Shown piece by piece: positions 43,218 to 51,718 of a stretch of DNA of 64,000 nucleotides. The first letter of the stretch is position 1. Each line of letters begins with the position of its first letter. The notes beneath the pieces are model-generated. The model ran no database searches. It was not told where the DNA came from and was given only the letters and a program-made list of their open reading frames with translations. Both the position numbers and the translations under genes were made by a program. The DNA comes from Woeseiaceae bacterium (GTDB taxonomy: Bacteria > Pseudomonadota > Gammaproteobacteria > Steroidobacterales > Woeseiaceae): assembly GCA_028277185.1 (NCBI GenBank), contig JANQGQ010000044.1:124001-188000 (forward strand). The letters run 5' to 3'.

Positions 43218-44404
43218 TGCGCATTCTGCTTATCCTTTTGCTGTGCAGCCTGACGGCGACTGCCGCCGCCGATCAACAGGCCTCCCGGTCCACGTTCACG
43301 AAGCTCATGGACGTTCAGGAGATGTGGGAGGAAGAGCGCTACGACGAAGCCGTCGTGAAGCTGGAGGAGCTGATCGCGGCGACGCGCGGCCGGCCTTACG
43401 ATTACGCGCTCGCAAATCAGTATCTCGCCCACACCGCCGTCATGATGGGGCAGGCGGATCGCGCGCGGCCGGCGCTCGAGGCCGCGCTGAACCAGGACGA
43501 CCTGCCGTTGGAGCTGATCGGTAATCTCAAGATGCTTCTGGCGCAGATCGTCATGGGCGACGAAGAGTTCGACTTCGCGCGACGGCTGTTCGACGATTGG
43601 CTGGCGGTTGCCGAGGAGCCGCCGAGTCCGGCGCAGCGGTTCTCGGTCGCTTATGCCAACTACATGTCGGGCTACGTCGAGCTTGCAGAGCAGCACATCA
43701 GTCAGGCGATCGGCGAAGTCGCAAAACCTTCCGACAACTGGCTGCGCCTGCACTACCAGATCCTGTTCGATCTCGAGCGTTACGCGATGGCGAAAGGCGT
43801 CGTGGACGAACTGCTCGATCGCGATCCCGACAACGAAAGCTACTGGCGCCTGCTTGCCAGTCACCACATGCGGCTCGAGGACTACACCCGGGCGCTTGCG
43901 GCTTTCGAGACCGCGTACGTCGCCGGCACGATGGAATCCGAGTCGGATCTCAGGCGCATTGCGTCGCTCTACGGCCACGTAGCGGTGCCCGAGAAGGCCG
44001 CCCGTAAGCTGGAAGGCTGGATGCAGGAAGAACGAATCGCCGCCGACGCGGAAACGTGGCGGCAGCTCGGCGACCTCTGGATGCTGGCGCGCGAACGCGA
44101 AAACGCAAAGACGGCCCTGTGGAGAGCGGCTGAGCTGAATCCGGACGCCGACACGTTCGAGTTTCTTGCCAGCATTCATTTCGAAGACGCCGAGTGGCAG
44201 CGCTCCTTCGAGGCTTTCGAACAGGCAATCCGCATTGGCGATGCCGACGGCGAGGATCTGCACCGCCTCGAGATGCTGACGGGCCTGACGGCGATGCGGG
44301 CCGGACACGAAAGCGACGCGCGCGAGTACTTCAGGCTGGCCGAAGCGTCCAGCGAACTACGCGGTCAGGTGCGTGGCTTGCTCAGGGAACTCAACGAGAA
44401 CTGA
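43217..44404 (+). CDS. TPR protein of the TonB2 operon
   Basis: This 395-residue exported protein (signal peptide MRILLILLLCSLTATAAA) is built of tetratricopeptide-like helical hairpins (KLMDVQEMWEEERYDEAVVKLEELI, YALANQYLAHTAVMMGQADRARPALEAALNQ, ESYWRLLASHHMRLEDYTRALAAFETAYVAG, EWQRSFEAFEQAIRIGDADGEDLHRLEML). It overlaps tonB (TGATG) and ends the operon. The same TPR gene closes TonB2 operons in Vibrio and Shewanella. It is a periplasmic scaffold, likely needed for assembly or stability of the energising complex. Confidence 0.9.
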   Translation: MRILLILLLCSLTATAAADQQASRSTFTKLMDVQEMWEEERYDEAVVKLEELIAATRGRPYDYALANQYLAHTAVMMGQADRARPALEAALNQDDLPLELIGNLKMLLAQIVMGDEEFDFARRLFDDWLAVAEEPPSPAQRFSVAYANYMSGYVELAEQHISQAIGEVAKPSDNWLRLHYQILFDLERYAMAKGVVDELLDRDPDNESYWRLLASHHMRLEDYTRALAAFETAYVAGTMESESDLRRIASLYGHVAVPEKAARKLEGWMQEERIAADAETWRQLGDLWMLARERENAKTALWRAAELNPDADTFEFLASIHFEDAEWQRSFEAFEQAIRIGDADGEDLHRLEMLTGLTAMRAGHESDAREYFRLAEASSELRGQVRGLLRELNEN

Positions 44405-44442
44405 GGTTCGACGCCTTCGCGTCTTTCCGGTTCAGAGCGACA

Positions 44443-44763
44443 CTAACTGATAGACACCGCCGTCCCGCTGACGCTGACCATCAGCATGCTGCCGCGGTCG
44501 CCTACCGATTCGTAATCGATATCGATGCCGATGACCGCATTGGCGCCGCGCTCGTGCGCGCGCTGGGTCATTTCGGCGAACGCGATCTCCCGCGCTTTGG
44601 ACAGCTCGCTTTCGTAAGCGGCCGAGCGCCCGCCGACGACGTCGCGGATACTGGCAAAGAAGTCCTTGAAGATATTCGCGCCGAGTATGGCCTCGCCGGT
44701 AACGACGCCGTGGTAGTCGCGAACGGTCCTGCCGTCGATGCCGTGCGTGGTGGATGTCAGCAT
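44443..44763 (-). CDS. YbjQ/UPF0145 family protein
   Basis: This 106-residue protein matches the YbjQ family along its whole length: MLTSTTHGIDGRTVRDYHGVVTGEAILGANIFKDFFASIRDVVGGRS, YESELSKAREIAFAEMTQRAHERGANAVIGIDIDYESVG and a beta-strand end (MLMVSVSGTAVSI). The family forms pentamers and is called heavy-metal binding, but its function is not established. AAAGGAG precedes ATG 44763. It ends the minus-strand run after nei, 15 bp downstream, and may be co-transcribed with the ligase-lhr-nei operon. Confidence 0.93.
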   Translation of the reverse strand: MLTSTTHGIDGRTVRDYHGVVTGEAILGANIFKDFFASIRDVVGGRSAAYESELSKAREIAFAEMTQRAHERGANAVIGIDIDYESVGDRGSMLMVSVSGTAVSIS

Positions 44764-44778
44764 GTTGGGGTTGCTCCT

Positions 44779-45579
44779 TTAAGGGGTTTGACACTCCGGG
44801 CACCACCAGGTATCGCGGTGATGCCGGCCGAGACGCTTTGTGACGATGATGCCGCCGCAGGTGTAACAAGTGAGTCCGGCACGGCCGTAGACCCACAGTC
44901 TGCCGCTGGCGCCACCGCCCGGCCGCGTGACGCGCGGCCCGCCGCCGAGATTCTGCTTAAGTAGCGCCGCGGCCCGGCGATAGCAGGCGGCGATACGATC
45001 GGCACCGGCTTCCGTAGTCGGCAGGTCGACCGGGAGCCGCTCGAGGAACAGCACTTCCGACTTGTAGACGTTGCCAATGCCGGCCGCAACGCGCTGATCG
45101 AGGAGCGTGTCGACGATGAGCGTGTCGGCGTCCGCAAACGCCAGAGCGCGTTCGGCGATCGCATCGGCCGCGACGTCGTCGGCGATCAGGTCGGGGCCGA
45201 GCCGGCTCTGCACGATACGCTCACGGACGCTCGGCGATGCGAGGACTTCGACCTCGCGGGCGTTGAAGCACACAAACCGGGACTCCTCGGTCGTGAGGAT
45301 CAGCGATGCCTGCCGGCGCGGCCGCTGCCAGTCGCTGCTCGGCGCCAGCGCCGCGTAAACGTGCCAGGAACCGTGCATGCCGAGGTGACTGCGAATGACC
45401 CGGTCGTCGTCGAGACGGATCATCAGGTGCTTGCCCCGCGCCTCGACGCGCTGCACGCGGCGGCCCTGAAAACGCAGGTCGTCCAGCCGGCCGCGAAACC
45501 CGACGCCCAGCAGTTCGCGGCCTTCGAGGCGTGGCGCCATGAAGGCCGCCAGCTTGTGGATCGTATCGCCTTCAGGCAC
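44779..45579 (-). CDS. nei: Fpg/Nei-family DNA glycosylase (endonuclease VIII type)
   Basis: This bifunctional DNA glycosylase/AP lyase excises oxidised bases. GTG 45579 is the start because removal of Met exposes Pro2-Glu3 (VPEGDTIHKLAAFMAPRLEGREL), the catalytic N-terminus of the family. The upstream frame is not conserved. It has the helix-two-turn-helix VAAGIGNVYKSEVLFLERLPVDLPTTE and a C-terminal zinc finger (CYTCGGIIVTKRLGRHHRDTWWCPECQ). Its start overlaps the lhr stop by 8 bp, so the two are coupled. Mycobacteria also pair a Nei2-type enzyme with Lhr. The missing P-E-L-P-E-V start of MutM supports the Nei call. Confidence 0.92.
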   Translation of the reverse strand: MPEGDTIHKLAAFMAPRLEGRELLGVGFRGRLDDLRFQGRRVQRVEARGKHLMIRLDDDRVIRSHLGMHGSWHVYAALAPSSDWQRPRRQASLILTTEESRFVCFNAREVEVLASPSVRERIVQSRLGPDLIADDVAADAIAERALAFADADTLIVDTLLDQRVAAGIGNVYKSEVLFLERLPVDLPTTEAGADRIAACYRRAAALLKQNLGGGPRVTRPGGGASGRLWVYGRAGLTCYTCGGIIVTKRLGRHHRDTWWCPECQTP

Positions 45580-48500
45580 GCCGTTCGTCCGCCTCGTGGG
45601 GCGACGCCCCGGGCGGGCGCAGATCGACGAGCCCACGGTAATCGCTGCCGAAGCCGGCGCTGACGAAGGCGTCCAGCAGCGGCGATTCGAGGACGTTCAC
45701 ACCGTCGATCTTCTCGACGATCAAGAGGCCCTTGCGACTCCCGCGCGGCAGCCCGCGCAGCGCTTCGATGGCGGCGGTCAGCGCGCGGTCGTTGCGCGCG
45801 AACGTCGTCGGAAACGTCAATAGCTGGCGACCGCGGCGAGTCGCGTACAGCGCGGGGTGACCGCGCACGAGCACGAGCCAGGCTCCGGTATTGCGGCGCG
45901 GCGGCGTAGCGTCCGCGCTGGCGGTAGCGGGCCACGGCAACGCGCTGCCAAAGGGATTGGCCGGGTCCATGGCGGCCAGGATCACGACGTCGCGTTCGGC
46001 AAGCGCCGAATCGCGGTCTTCGGACTGCTCCCGGCAGGCGCGCAGACGATCGACGGCGCCCGCATAGGCAAACTGCGCGCCGTCCAGCCCCTCGACGAAA
46101 TAGCCGCGCCGTACCTGACCCTGCTCCTCCAGTTCGCGATACACCGGATACAAAGCGCCGAAGCCGCCTTCGGGTTTCTCCGCGGCGATACCCGTCCGGC
46201 TCACGACGCCGTGCCTTTCGAGCAGCGTCCGGGCCCGCGCGATGGCGGCCTTCGTCGGGTTCGGCGTGCGGCGCGTGAGCTTGGCGACGAGGGACCAGCG
46301 GCCGCCCGACGCGGGGACCTTGCGGAGGCGGCCGGCACGACGTCGCCGCGCCGGTCTCGATCCGAGCCCCCTGAGCGGCGCGAACGTGTCGTTGGTGACC
46401 TGTCCGTCCCAGACGAGATCCCAGAGATGCTCGACCAGCTCACTCCGGTCCGTATCCGGCGCCTCGTCGGCGATCCACTCGTCGATTTCGAACAGGAACG
46501 ACGCGCCGCGATCTCCGAGGCTATCGAGAATGAGTCGGTGCAGCGCTGAAGATGGCTCGTAGTCGTCGTCGCGCGGCAGAAGGTCGCGCACGTGATCGCG
46601 CCGATACAGGCGAATGCGGCCGTCGCTGCCGCCGGAAGCGCCGGCGCCGACCCAGACGATTTCGCCGGCGGCTGCAAGCGTGTCCAGCATGTCGCTGCGG
46701 TAGCCCCGAATGCGCGCGGGCAGGAGCGCGCCGTCGAGCAGCGACCAGGGCAGCGGCAGTGCCTCGAGCTGCCCGACGACCTCCCGAAGCCGCGGGAGCC
46801 CCGCCGTCGGCTTGTCGAGGCCGTGCCAGCGCGGCAGGAACAGTGCCAGCGCCGACCCGTCCACGGCCGCGACTTCGTCTCTCAGGCGGGCGAGGTTGCG
46901 CCGCTTGAGCCGGCGCAAAACCTCGCTGTCGCACCAGTCGGTCTCTGCGCCGCCGGGGCGGATTTCGCCGCGGACGAGCACCCCCGCGCCGAGCAGGGCT
47001 TCGAGCACCGTGTCGAGCTGCCCCGGACGCAAGCCGAAGCGCGCGGCGGCCTCCCGCAACGTGAACGGGCCCCGGTGCCGCGCGTAACGCCTTACGAGGG
47101 CTTCCAAAGGGCGCTCTACGGGCTTGAGAAAGCTGTCGGGAAGTCCGGCCGGGGGCAGTGCGCCGAGCGCGTCCCGGTACAGCCCGGCGTCCTCCGCGGC
47201 GATCCAGCGCGACTCGCCAACCAGCGGGACCGCGATCGCCCGGCGCTCGTGCCGCAGCTGCCCGAGCCAGGCGTCCGGGGGCTCCTGACAGCGTTCGGCG
47301 ATTTCGCTGAGCGTGAGGTCGCCGAGGCGGCGCAGCAGGTCGTGGAGCTCGTCCGCGTCACGGGCGCGATATCGGTCGCTGATACACGTGAGGTCCGCCT
47401 CCAGCTCTGCGAGCACCTCGGGATCGATCAGATCGCGCAGCTCCCCCTGACCTAAGAGCTCGGCCAGCAGTCCGCGGTCGAGCGTCAGGGCCTGCGCCTT
47501 GCGTTCGGCCAGCGGCGCATCCTGCTCGTACAGGTAGGCGGCGACGTAGGCGAAGACCAGCGAGCGCGCAAACGGCGAGGCGCTGCGGGTTTCCACGTCG
47601 TCGACCCGGATCGCGCGGCTTCGCAAATCCCGCATGAGTTCCTTGAAGCTTGCAATGTCGAATACGTCCGCCATCGCCTGGCGATAGGTCTCCATGACGA
47701 TCGGGAACGAGGGGTACTTCCTGAGCGTTGCAAGCAGGTTCTGCGCCTTGAGACGCTGCGCCCAGAGCGGCGCGCGCTGACCGGGGCGCCGCCGGCGCAG
47801 GAGCAGCGAGCGGACGGCGTTTTCGCGGAACAGGCCGGCGAACAGGGACGTGGCGGCCAGCTGTTCGACGATCAGTTCCTCGACGTCCTCGGGAGCCGGC
47901 AGCAGGCGATCGGGTTCCGGAAGCTCGTCGGTGTCGGCGAAGCGCAGCACGATGCCGTCGTCGGTGTACATGACCTGCATTTCGTAGCCGCTTTCTTCGC
48001 CAAGGAGCTGCTGCAGGGCCATCGACCAGGGCGCGTGCACGCGGGCGCCGAACGGCGTCAGGATGCACACGCGCCAGTCGCCGAGTTCGTCCCGAAAGCG
48101 CTCGACCGTTATGCGCCGGTCGGTGGGGAGGGTGCCGGTTTCCTGCCGCTGCTCGGCCACGTAAGCGGCGAGGTTGCCCGCGGCGTTCCGGTCCAGCGGC
48201 GTGTTCGTGAGCAGCCATTCGGCCGCTTCGGCCTCCGACAGCGTCCCGAGATGGCGCAGGAACGCCCCCAGCGCGCGGCCGAGGCCGATCGGTCTGCCCG
48301 GACCGTCGCCGCGCCAGAAGGGCAGCCGTCCGGGTTCTCCCGGAGCCGGACTGACGATGACGCGGTCACGGGTGATCGCCTCGACGCGCCAGGTGCTTGC
48401 ACCGAGCGTGACGTTGTCGCCCGCGCGGGTTTCGAACACCATCTCCTCGTCGAGTTCGCCGACGCGCGGGCCGCTTTCGCCCAGGTGCACGCCAAACGCT

Positions 48501-50089
48501 CCCCGGTCGGGGATCGTGCCCGCGTTCATGCGCGTCACCATCGCGGCGCCGCGCCGCGGCGACAGCGTGTCGTTGGTCCGGTTCCACGACAACAGCGGCT
48601 TCAGGTCGGCGAAGTCGCTGGATGGGTAGCGGCCCGACAGCATGTCGAGCACGGTCTCGAGCAGACCGCGGGACAGCTCGCGGAACGACCACGCGCCGCG
48701 CACGGTCGCTTCGATTTCTTCGACGCTTCGCGGCGCATCGCAGCACATGGCGACGATTTGCTGGGAGAGAACGTCGAGAGGGTTCGAGGGCACTTCGATG
48801 GGGTCCAATTCCGCATCGAGCATGCGGGTTGCCACTACCGCGCTTTCGAGCAGATCCCCGCGAAACTTGGGAAACAGCCGTCCGACGCTGACCTCGCCAA
48901 CGCCGTGGCCGGCCCGCCCCACGCGCTGCAGACCCCGCGCCACGGAGCCGGGCGACTCGACGAGCATGACCAGGTCCACGGCGCCCATGTCGACGCCGAG
49001 CTCCAGCGAGCTCGTCGCGACGATGCCCTTGATCGCGCCGCTCTTGAGTCCTTCCTCGATTTCGCTGCGCTTTGCGTGCGAGATGCTGCCGTGGTGCGCG
49101 AGGACCAGTTCTTCCTCGGCCAGCTCATTGAGCTTGTGCGCGAGGCGCTCGCACAGACCGCGGCTGTTGACGAAGACGATGCTCGAGCGATGCTTGCGGA
49201 TTGCGTCCAGGAGCTCCGGATAGATCGACGGCCAGATGCCGCGCTCGGTCTGCGGACGTCCGACTTCCCGAGCATAGAGGTGCCCAAGGATTGAGCCACC
49301 CTCGACAGATCGCGACGACGACGAGCCCAAAGACTGCGACGACGACCCCACCTCAACCTGAGGCTGCTCCATATCAGGCACCGGCACGGTTACCGTCAGC
49401 TTCAGCGACGGCTTCGTCGAACAATCGACGATTTCGACTTCCCGCGAGCCCCCGAGATACCGCGCCACACGATCCAGCGGCCGAACCGTCGCCGACAGAC
49501 CGATGCGCTGAACGGGACCCTCCGCAAGCATCTCGAGACGCTCCAAAGACAATGCAAGGTGCGCACCGCGCTTGCTGGGCGCCAATGCATGAATCTCGTC
49601 GACGATCACGGTGTCGACGGTTCGGAGCGTCTCCCCGGCCTTCGAGCCGAGGATCAGGAACAGCGACTCCGGCGTCGTGACGAGAATCTCGGCGGGATGG
49701 CGGGCCTGCCGCTGGCGTTCCTTCTGCGGCGTGTCGCCCGTGCGGACGGCGACGGTCGGCTGCCGGAAGCCGGCGTCGATCCGCTCCGCGATCCGGCTGA
49801 TCCCGACCAGCGGCGCGCGCAGGTTTCGCTCGATGTCGTAGACGAGCGCCTTGAGCGGGGAGATGTACAGGACCCGCACGCCCGCCTCGGTGTCGTCGTC
49901 GCGCGCACCCAGCCGGTCGATGCTGGCAAGGAACGCGGCAAGCGTCTTGCCGCTGCCGGTCGGTGCGACGAGCAGCGAGTGATGGCCGGCGAGTATGTGG
50001 CGCCAGCCCTCCGCCTGCACGCGGGTTGGCTCCGGGAAGCTTTCCCGGAACCACTGCGCGGTGGCCGGATGAAACGGTGTGGCGCTCAT
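45572..50089 (-). CDS. lhr: ATP-dependent helicase Lhr (long form)
   Basis: A 1505-residue superfamily 2 DNA repair helicase. RecA1 contains APTGSGKTLAAFLASIDRL (Walker A), YISPLKAL, VTTPESLFLIL, IVDEIHALAPSKRG (DEIH box) and IGLSATVRPL. RecA2 contains SIVFVNSRGLCERLAHKLNEL, VLAHHGSISHAKRSEIEEGLKSG, VATSSLELGVDMGAVDLV and QRVGRAGH. The winged-helix and Lhr-core domains follow (YPSSDFADLKPLLSW, GLHLGE-like region, ADVFDIASFKELM), then the long C-terminal domain typical of full-size Lhr. A Ser-rich insert of about 38 residues (about 240-277, GSSSQSLGSSSSRSVEGG...) lies between RecA1 and RecA2 where I expect none. Its start overlaps the ligase stop (ATGA). Confidence 0.95.
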   Translation of the reverse strand: MSATPFHPATAQWFRESFPEPTRVQAEGWRHILAGHHSLLVAPTGSGKTLAAFLASIDRLGARDDDTEAGVRVLYISPLKALVYDIERNLRAPLVGISRIAERIDAGFRQPTVAVRTGDTPQKERQRQARHPAEILVTTPESLFLILGSKAGETLRTVDTVIVDEIHALAPSKRGAHLALSLERLEMLAEGPVQRIGLSATVRPLDRVARYLGGSREVEIVDCSTKPSLKLTVTVPVPDMEQPQVEVGSSSQSLGSSSSRSVEGGSILGHLYAREVGRPQTERGIWPSIYPELLDAIRKHRSSIVFVNSRGLCERLAHKLNELAEEELVLAHHGSISHAKRSEIEEGLKSGAIKGIVATSSLELGVDMGAVDLVMLVESPGSVARGLQRVGRAGHGVGEVSVGRLFPKFRGDLLESAVVATRMLDAELDPIEVPSNPLDVLSQQIVAMCCDAPRSVEEIEATVRGAWSFRELSRGLLETVLDMLSGRYPSSDFADLKPLLSWNRTNDTLSPRRGAAMVTRMNAGTIPDRGAFGVHLGESGPRVGELDEEMVFETRAGDNVTLGASTWRVEAITRDRVIVSPAPGEPGRLPFWRGDGPGRPIGLGRALGAFLRHLGTLSEAEAAEWLLTNTPLDRNAAGNLAAYVAEQRQETGTLPTDRRITVERFRDELGDWRVCILTPFGARVHAPWSMALQQLLGEESGYEMQVMYTDDGIVLRFADTDELPEPDRLLPAPEDVEELIVEQLAATSLFAGLFRENAVRSLLLRRRRPGQRAPLWAQRLKAQNLLATLRKYPSFPIVMETYRQAMADVFDIASFKELMRDLRSRAIRVDDVETRSASPFARSLVFAYVAAYLYEQDAPLAERKAQALTLDRGLLAELLGQGELRDLIDPEVLAELEADLTCISDRYRARDADELHDLLRRLGDLTLSEIAERCQEPPDAWLGQLRHERRAIAVPLVGESRWIAAEDAGLYRDALGALPPAGLPDSFLKPVERPLEALVRRYARHRGPFTLREAAARFGLRPGQLDTVLEALLGAGVLVRGEIRPGGAETDWCDSEVLRRLKRRNLARLRDEVAAVDGSALALFLPRWHGLDKPTAGLPRLREVVGQLEALPLPWSLLDGALLPARIRGYRSDMLDTLAAAGEIVWVGAGASGGSDGRIRLYRRDHVRDLLPRDDDYEPSSALHRLILDSLGDRGASFLFEIDEWIADEAPDTDRSELVEHLWDLVWDGQVTNDTFAPLRGLGSRPARRRRAGRLRKVPASGGRWSLVAKLTRRTPNPTKAAIARARTLLERHGVVSRTGIAAEKPEGGFGALYPVYRELEEQGQVRRGYFVEGLDGAQFAYAGAVDRLRACREQSEDRDSALAERDVVILAAMDPANPFGSALPWPATASADATPPRRNTGAWLVLVRGHPALYATRRGRQLLTFPTTFARNDRALTAAIEALRGLPRGSRKGLLIVEKIDGVNVLESPLLDAFVSAGFGSDYRGLVDLRPPGASPHEADERRA
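49247..49362 (-). other. Ser-rich in-frame insert in Lhr
   Basis: In the Lhr chain, between VPVPDMEQPQ and RGIWPSIYPELL, about 38 residues read VEVGSSSQSLGSSSSRSVEGG, then SILGHLYAREVGRPQTE. In the Lhr family these two conserved stretches are separated by only a few residues. The DNA contains repeated TCG codons. The insert lies at the RecA1-RecA2 linker and keeps the frame. Limits are approximate. Confidence 0.6.
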
Positions 50090-51630
50090 GCGGCGTGCTG
50101 ACTGTGGAGTTTTCTCACGGTGTCGATCGTATCAGCCTCGGCCGCGCTCTTGTCGTCGCGATAGCGGCGGACGCGCGCGAAGCGGAGCGCCATCCCGGCC
50201 CGGTACTGCGGACTCTCCTGGATCTCGTTGACCGCGATTTCGACGACGAGTTCGGGGCGGACATAGACCGTGTACTCGTCGCGCCGCGTCTCGCGTTCGA
50301 GCAGGGCGTTCGTCTGCCAGCGCAGCAGCTTGTCGGTGAGCCCCTTGAAGGTCTTGCCGAGCATCACGAAGTCGTCGCCGTCGCGGGCGCCGAGGTGCAG
50401 GTTCGACAGCCAGCCCTTGCGGCGGCCGCTGCCCCACTCGGCGGCGAGAACCACGAGGTCGAGCGTGTGCGCGTGCTTGATCTTGAGCCAGGCCGCGCCG
50501 CGGCTGCCCGCCGCGTACAGGCTGTCCGGTTGTTTGACCATGACGCCTTCGTGGCCGTCCAGAAGAGCCGTGTGGAAGAAGCGCGCGGCTTCCCCGGCGT
50601 CGTCCGTCACTATGCGCGGTACCAGGAACTCCGCGGGAGCGAAACGGCCGAGTTCCGCGATCCGCTCCGTGAGCGGCCGGTCGATTAGTGGCTCACCGGC
50701 CGCGTACAGGCAGTCGAACACGAACAGCGCCAGCGGACGCTCCCTGAGGGTCGCCGCATCCGGACGCTTGCGCCCGAAGCGACGCATGGTCGTCTGGAAG
50801 GGCTCGGGGCGGCCGTCGTCGCGCAGCAACAGGACCTCGCCGTCGAGTACGCAGTCGGCTACGGGCAGCTCCCGAACGCGGCCGACGACGTCGGGTACCG
50901 CGTCGGTGACGTCGTTGAGTTGCCGCGAGAACACGCGGATCGAGTCGGCGTCCTTGTGAATCTGGACCCGGGCGCCGTCGAGCTTGAGGTCGACGATAGC
51001 GCGGGGAATGGCATCGAACGCCGACTCGAGGTCCGCGGCCGGCTGCGCGAGCATCGGCTTGACGGGGGCCAGCGGCGTGAGCCGGATCGCTTCGAGCCCC
51101 TCGGCACCGGATGCTACCGCGATCGAGGCCACGCGCGCCGGGTCCGCGGTCAACATCGCGGCGCGCCGCAAGAGCGCTGTCTCGATGCCCGTAGCATCGG
51201 CAATGGCCTCGAGCAGCAGCGCCTCGAGCGCGCCGTGCCGCAGCTCGCCGTACAGAAGGCGTGCGAGGAACTCGCTGCCTTCGTTCGCGGAGCGTGCGAA
51301 TAGCTCCGCCAGCAGTTCGCGACGTCGTTTGACGGCGCCGCTGCCGCTGACGGCGGCAATTGCATCGAAATGGCCGTCGATTTCGCTCAGGGTCAATGAC
51401 GCTTGCGCCTGCCTGTCCTCAGCGCTCGCCCCGGCCAGCGCCTGAGCGATCAGAGACGGACCGACGCCGATACGCCCCTGCGGCAGCTCGCCCGTGAGGT
51501 AGGTCACGGCCAGCATCAGATCGTCGGCGGGGCGGCCCGCGAACAGCTCGGCGAGCCGCGCGCGTTTCGCGAGTCGGCTCGACGTGGCGGCGACGTCCGC
51601 CGCAGCCCGGCAGAGGTCGGCAAGTAACAT
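50086..51630 (-). CDS. ATP-dependent DNA ligase (LigB-like)
   Basis: This 514-residue ligase has an N-terminal DNA-binding domain (MLLADLCRAAADVAATSSRLAKRARLAELF, LAVTYLTGELPQGRIGVG). The adenylation domain has the nucleophile Lys in AIVDLKLDGARVQIHKD (KLDG motif I), DCVLDGEVLLL (motif III), FVFDCLYAAGEPL, LDGHEGVMVKQPDSLYAAGSRGAAWLKIK (motifs IV-V). An OB domain follows with VYVRPELVVEIAVNEIQ and LRFARVRRYRDDK. Size and order match the LigB/archaeal-type enzymes of Mycobacterium, not the NAD-dependent LigA that all bacteria use for replication. It heads a coupled ligase-lhr-nei operon, so its job is probably repair. Confidence 0.93.
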   Translation of the reverse strand: MLLADLCRAAADVAATSSRLAKRARLAELFAGRPADDLMLAVTYLTGELPQGRIGVGPSLIAQALAGASAEDRQAQASLTLSEIDGHFDAIAAVSGSGAVKRRRELLAELFARSANEGSEFLARLLYGELRHGALEALLLEAIADATGIETALLRRAAMLTADPARVASIAVASGAEGLEAIRLTPLAPVKPMLAQPAADLESAFDAIPRAIVDLKLDGARVQIHKDADSIRVFSRQLNDVTDAVPDVVGRVRELPVADCVLDGEVLLLRDDGRPEPFQTTMRRFGRKRPDAATLRERPLALFVFDCLYAAGEPLIDRPLTERIAELGRFAPAEFLVPRIVTDDAGEAARFFHTALLDGHEGVMVKQPDSLYAAGSRGAAWLKIKHAHTLDLVVLAAEWGSGRRKGWLSNLHLGARDGDDFVMLGKTFKGLTDKLLRWQTNALLERETRRDEYTVYVRPELVVEIAVNEIQESPQYRAGMALRFARVRRYRDDKSAAEADTIDTVRKLHSQHAA

Positions 51631-51718
51631 TGGCTACGCTCACAGAACGGGCAGGGCAGCTTAGCAAACGTGCCCGGAAGTGTTCTGTCGCAATGCTCGG
51701 GAAGGTAAGGTAGCGAAC

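Noticed and set aside
45857..49294. Several plus-strand open frames of 200-420 codons opposite lhr
   Set aside because: All are shadows of the well-conserved Lhr reading frame on the minus strand.
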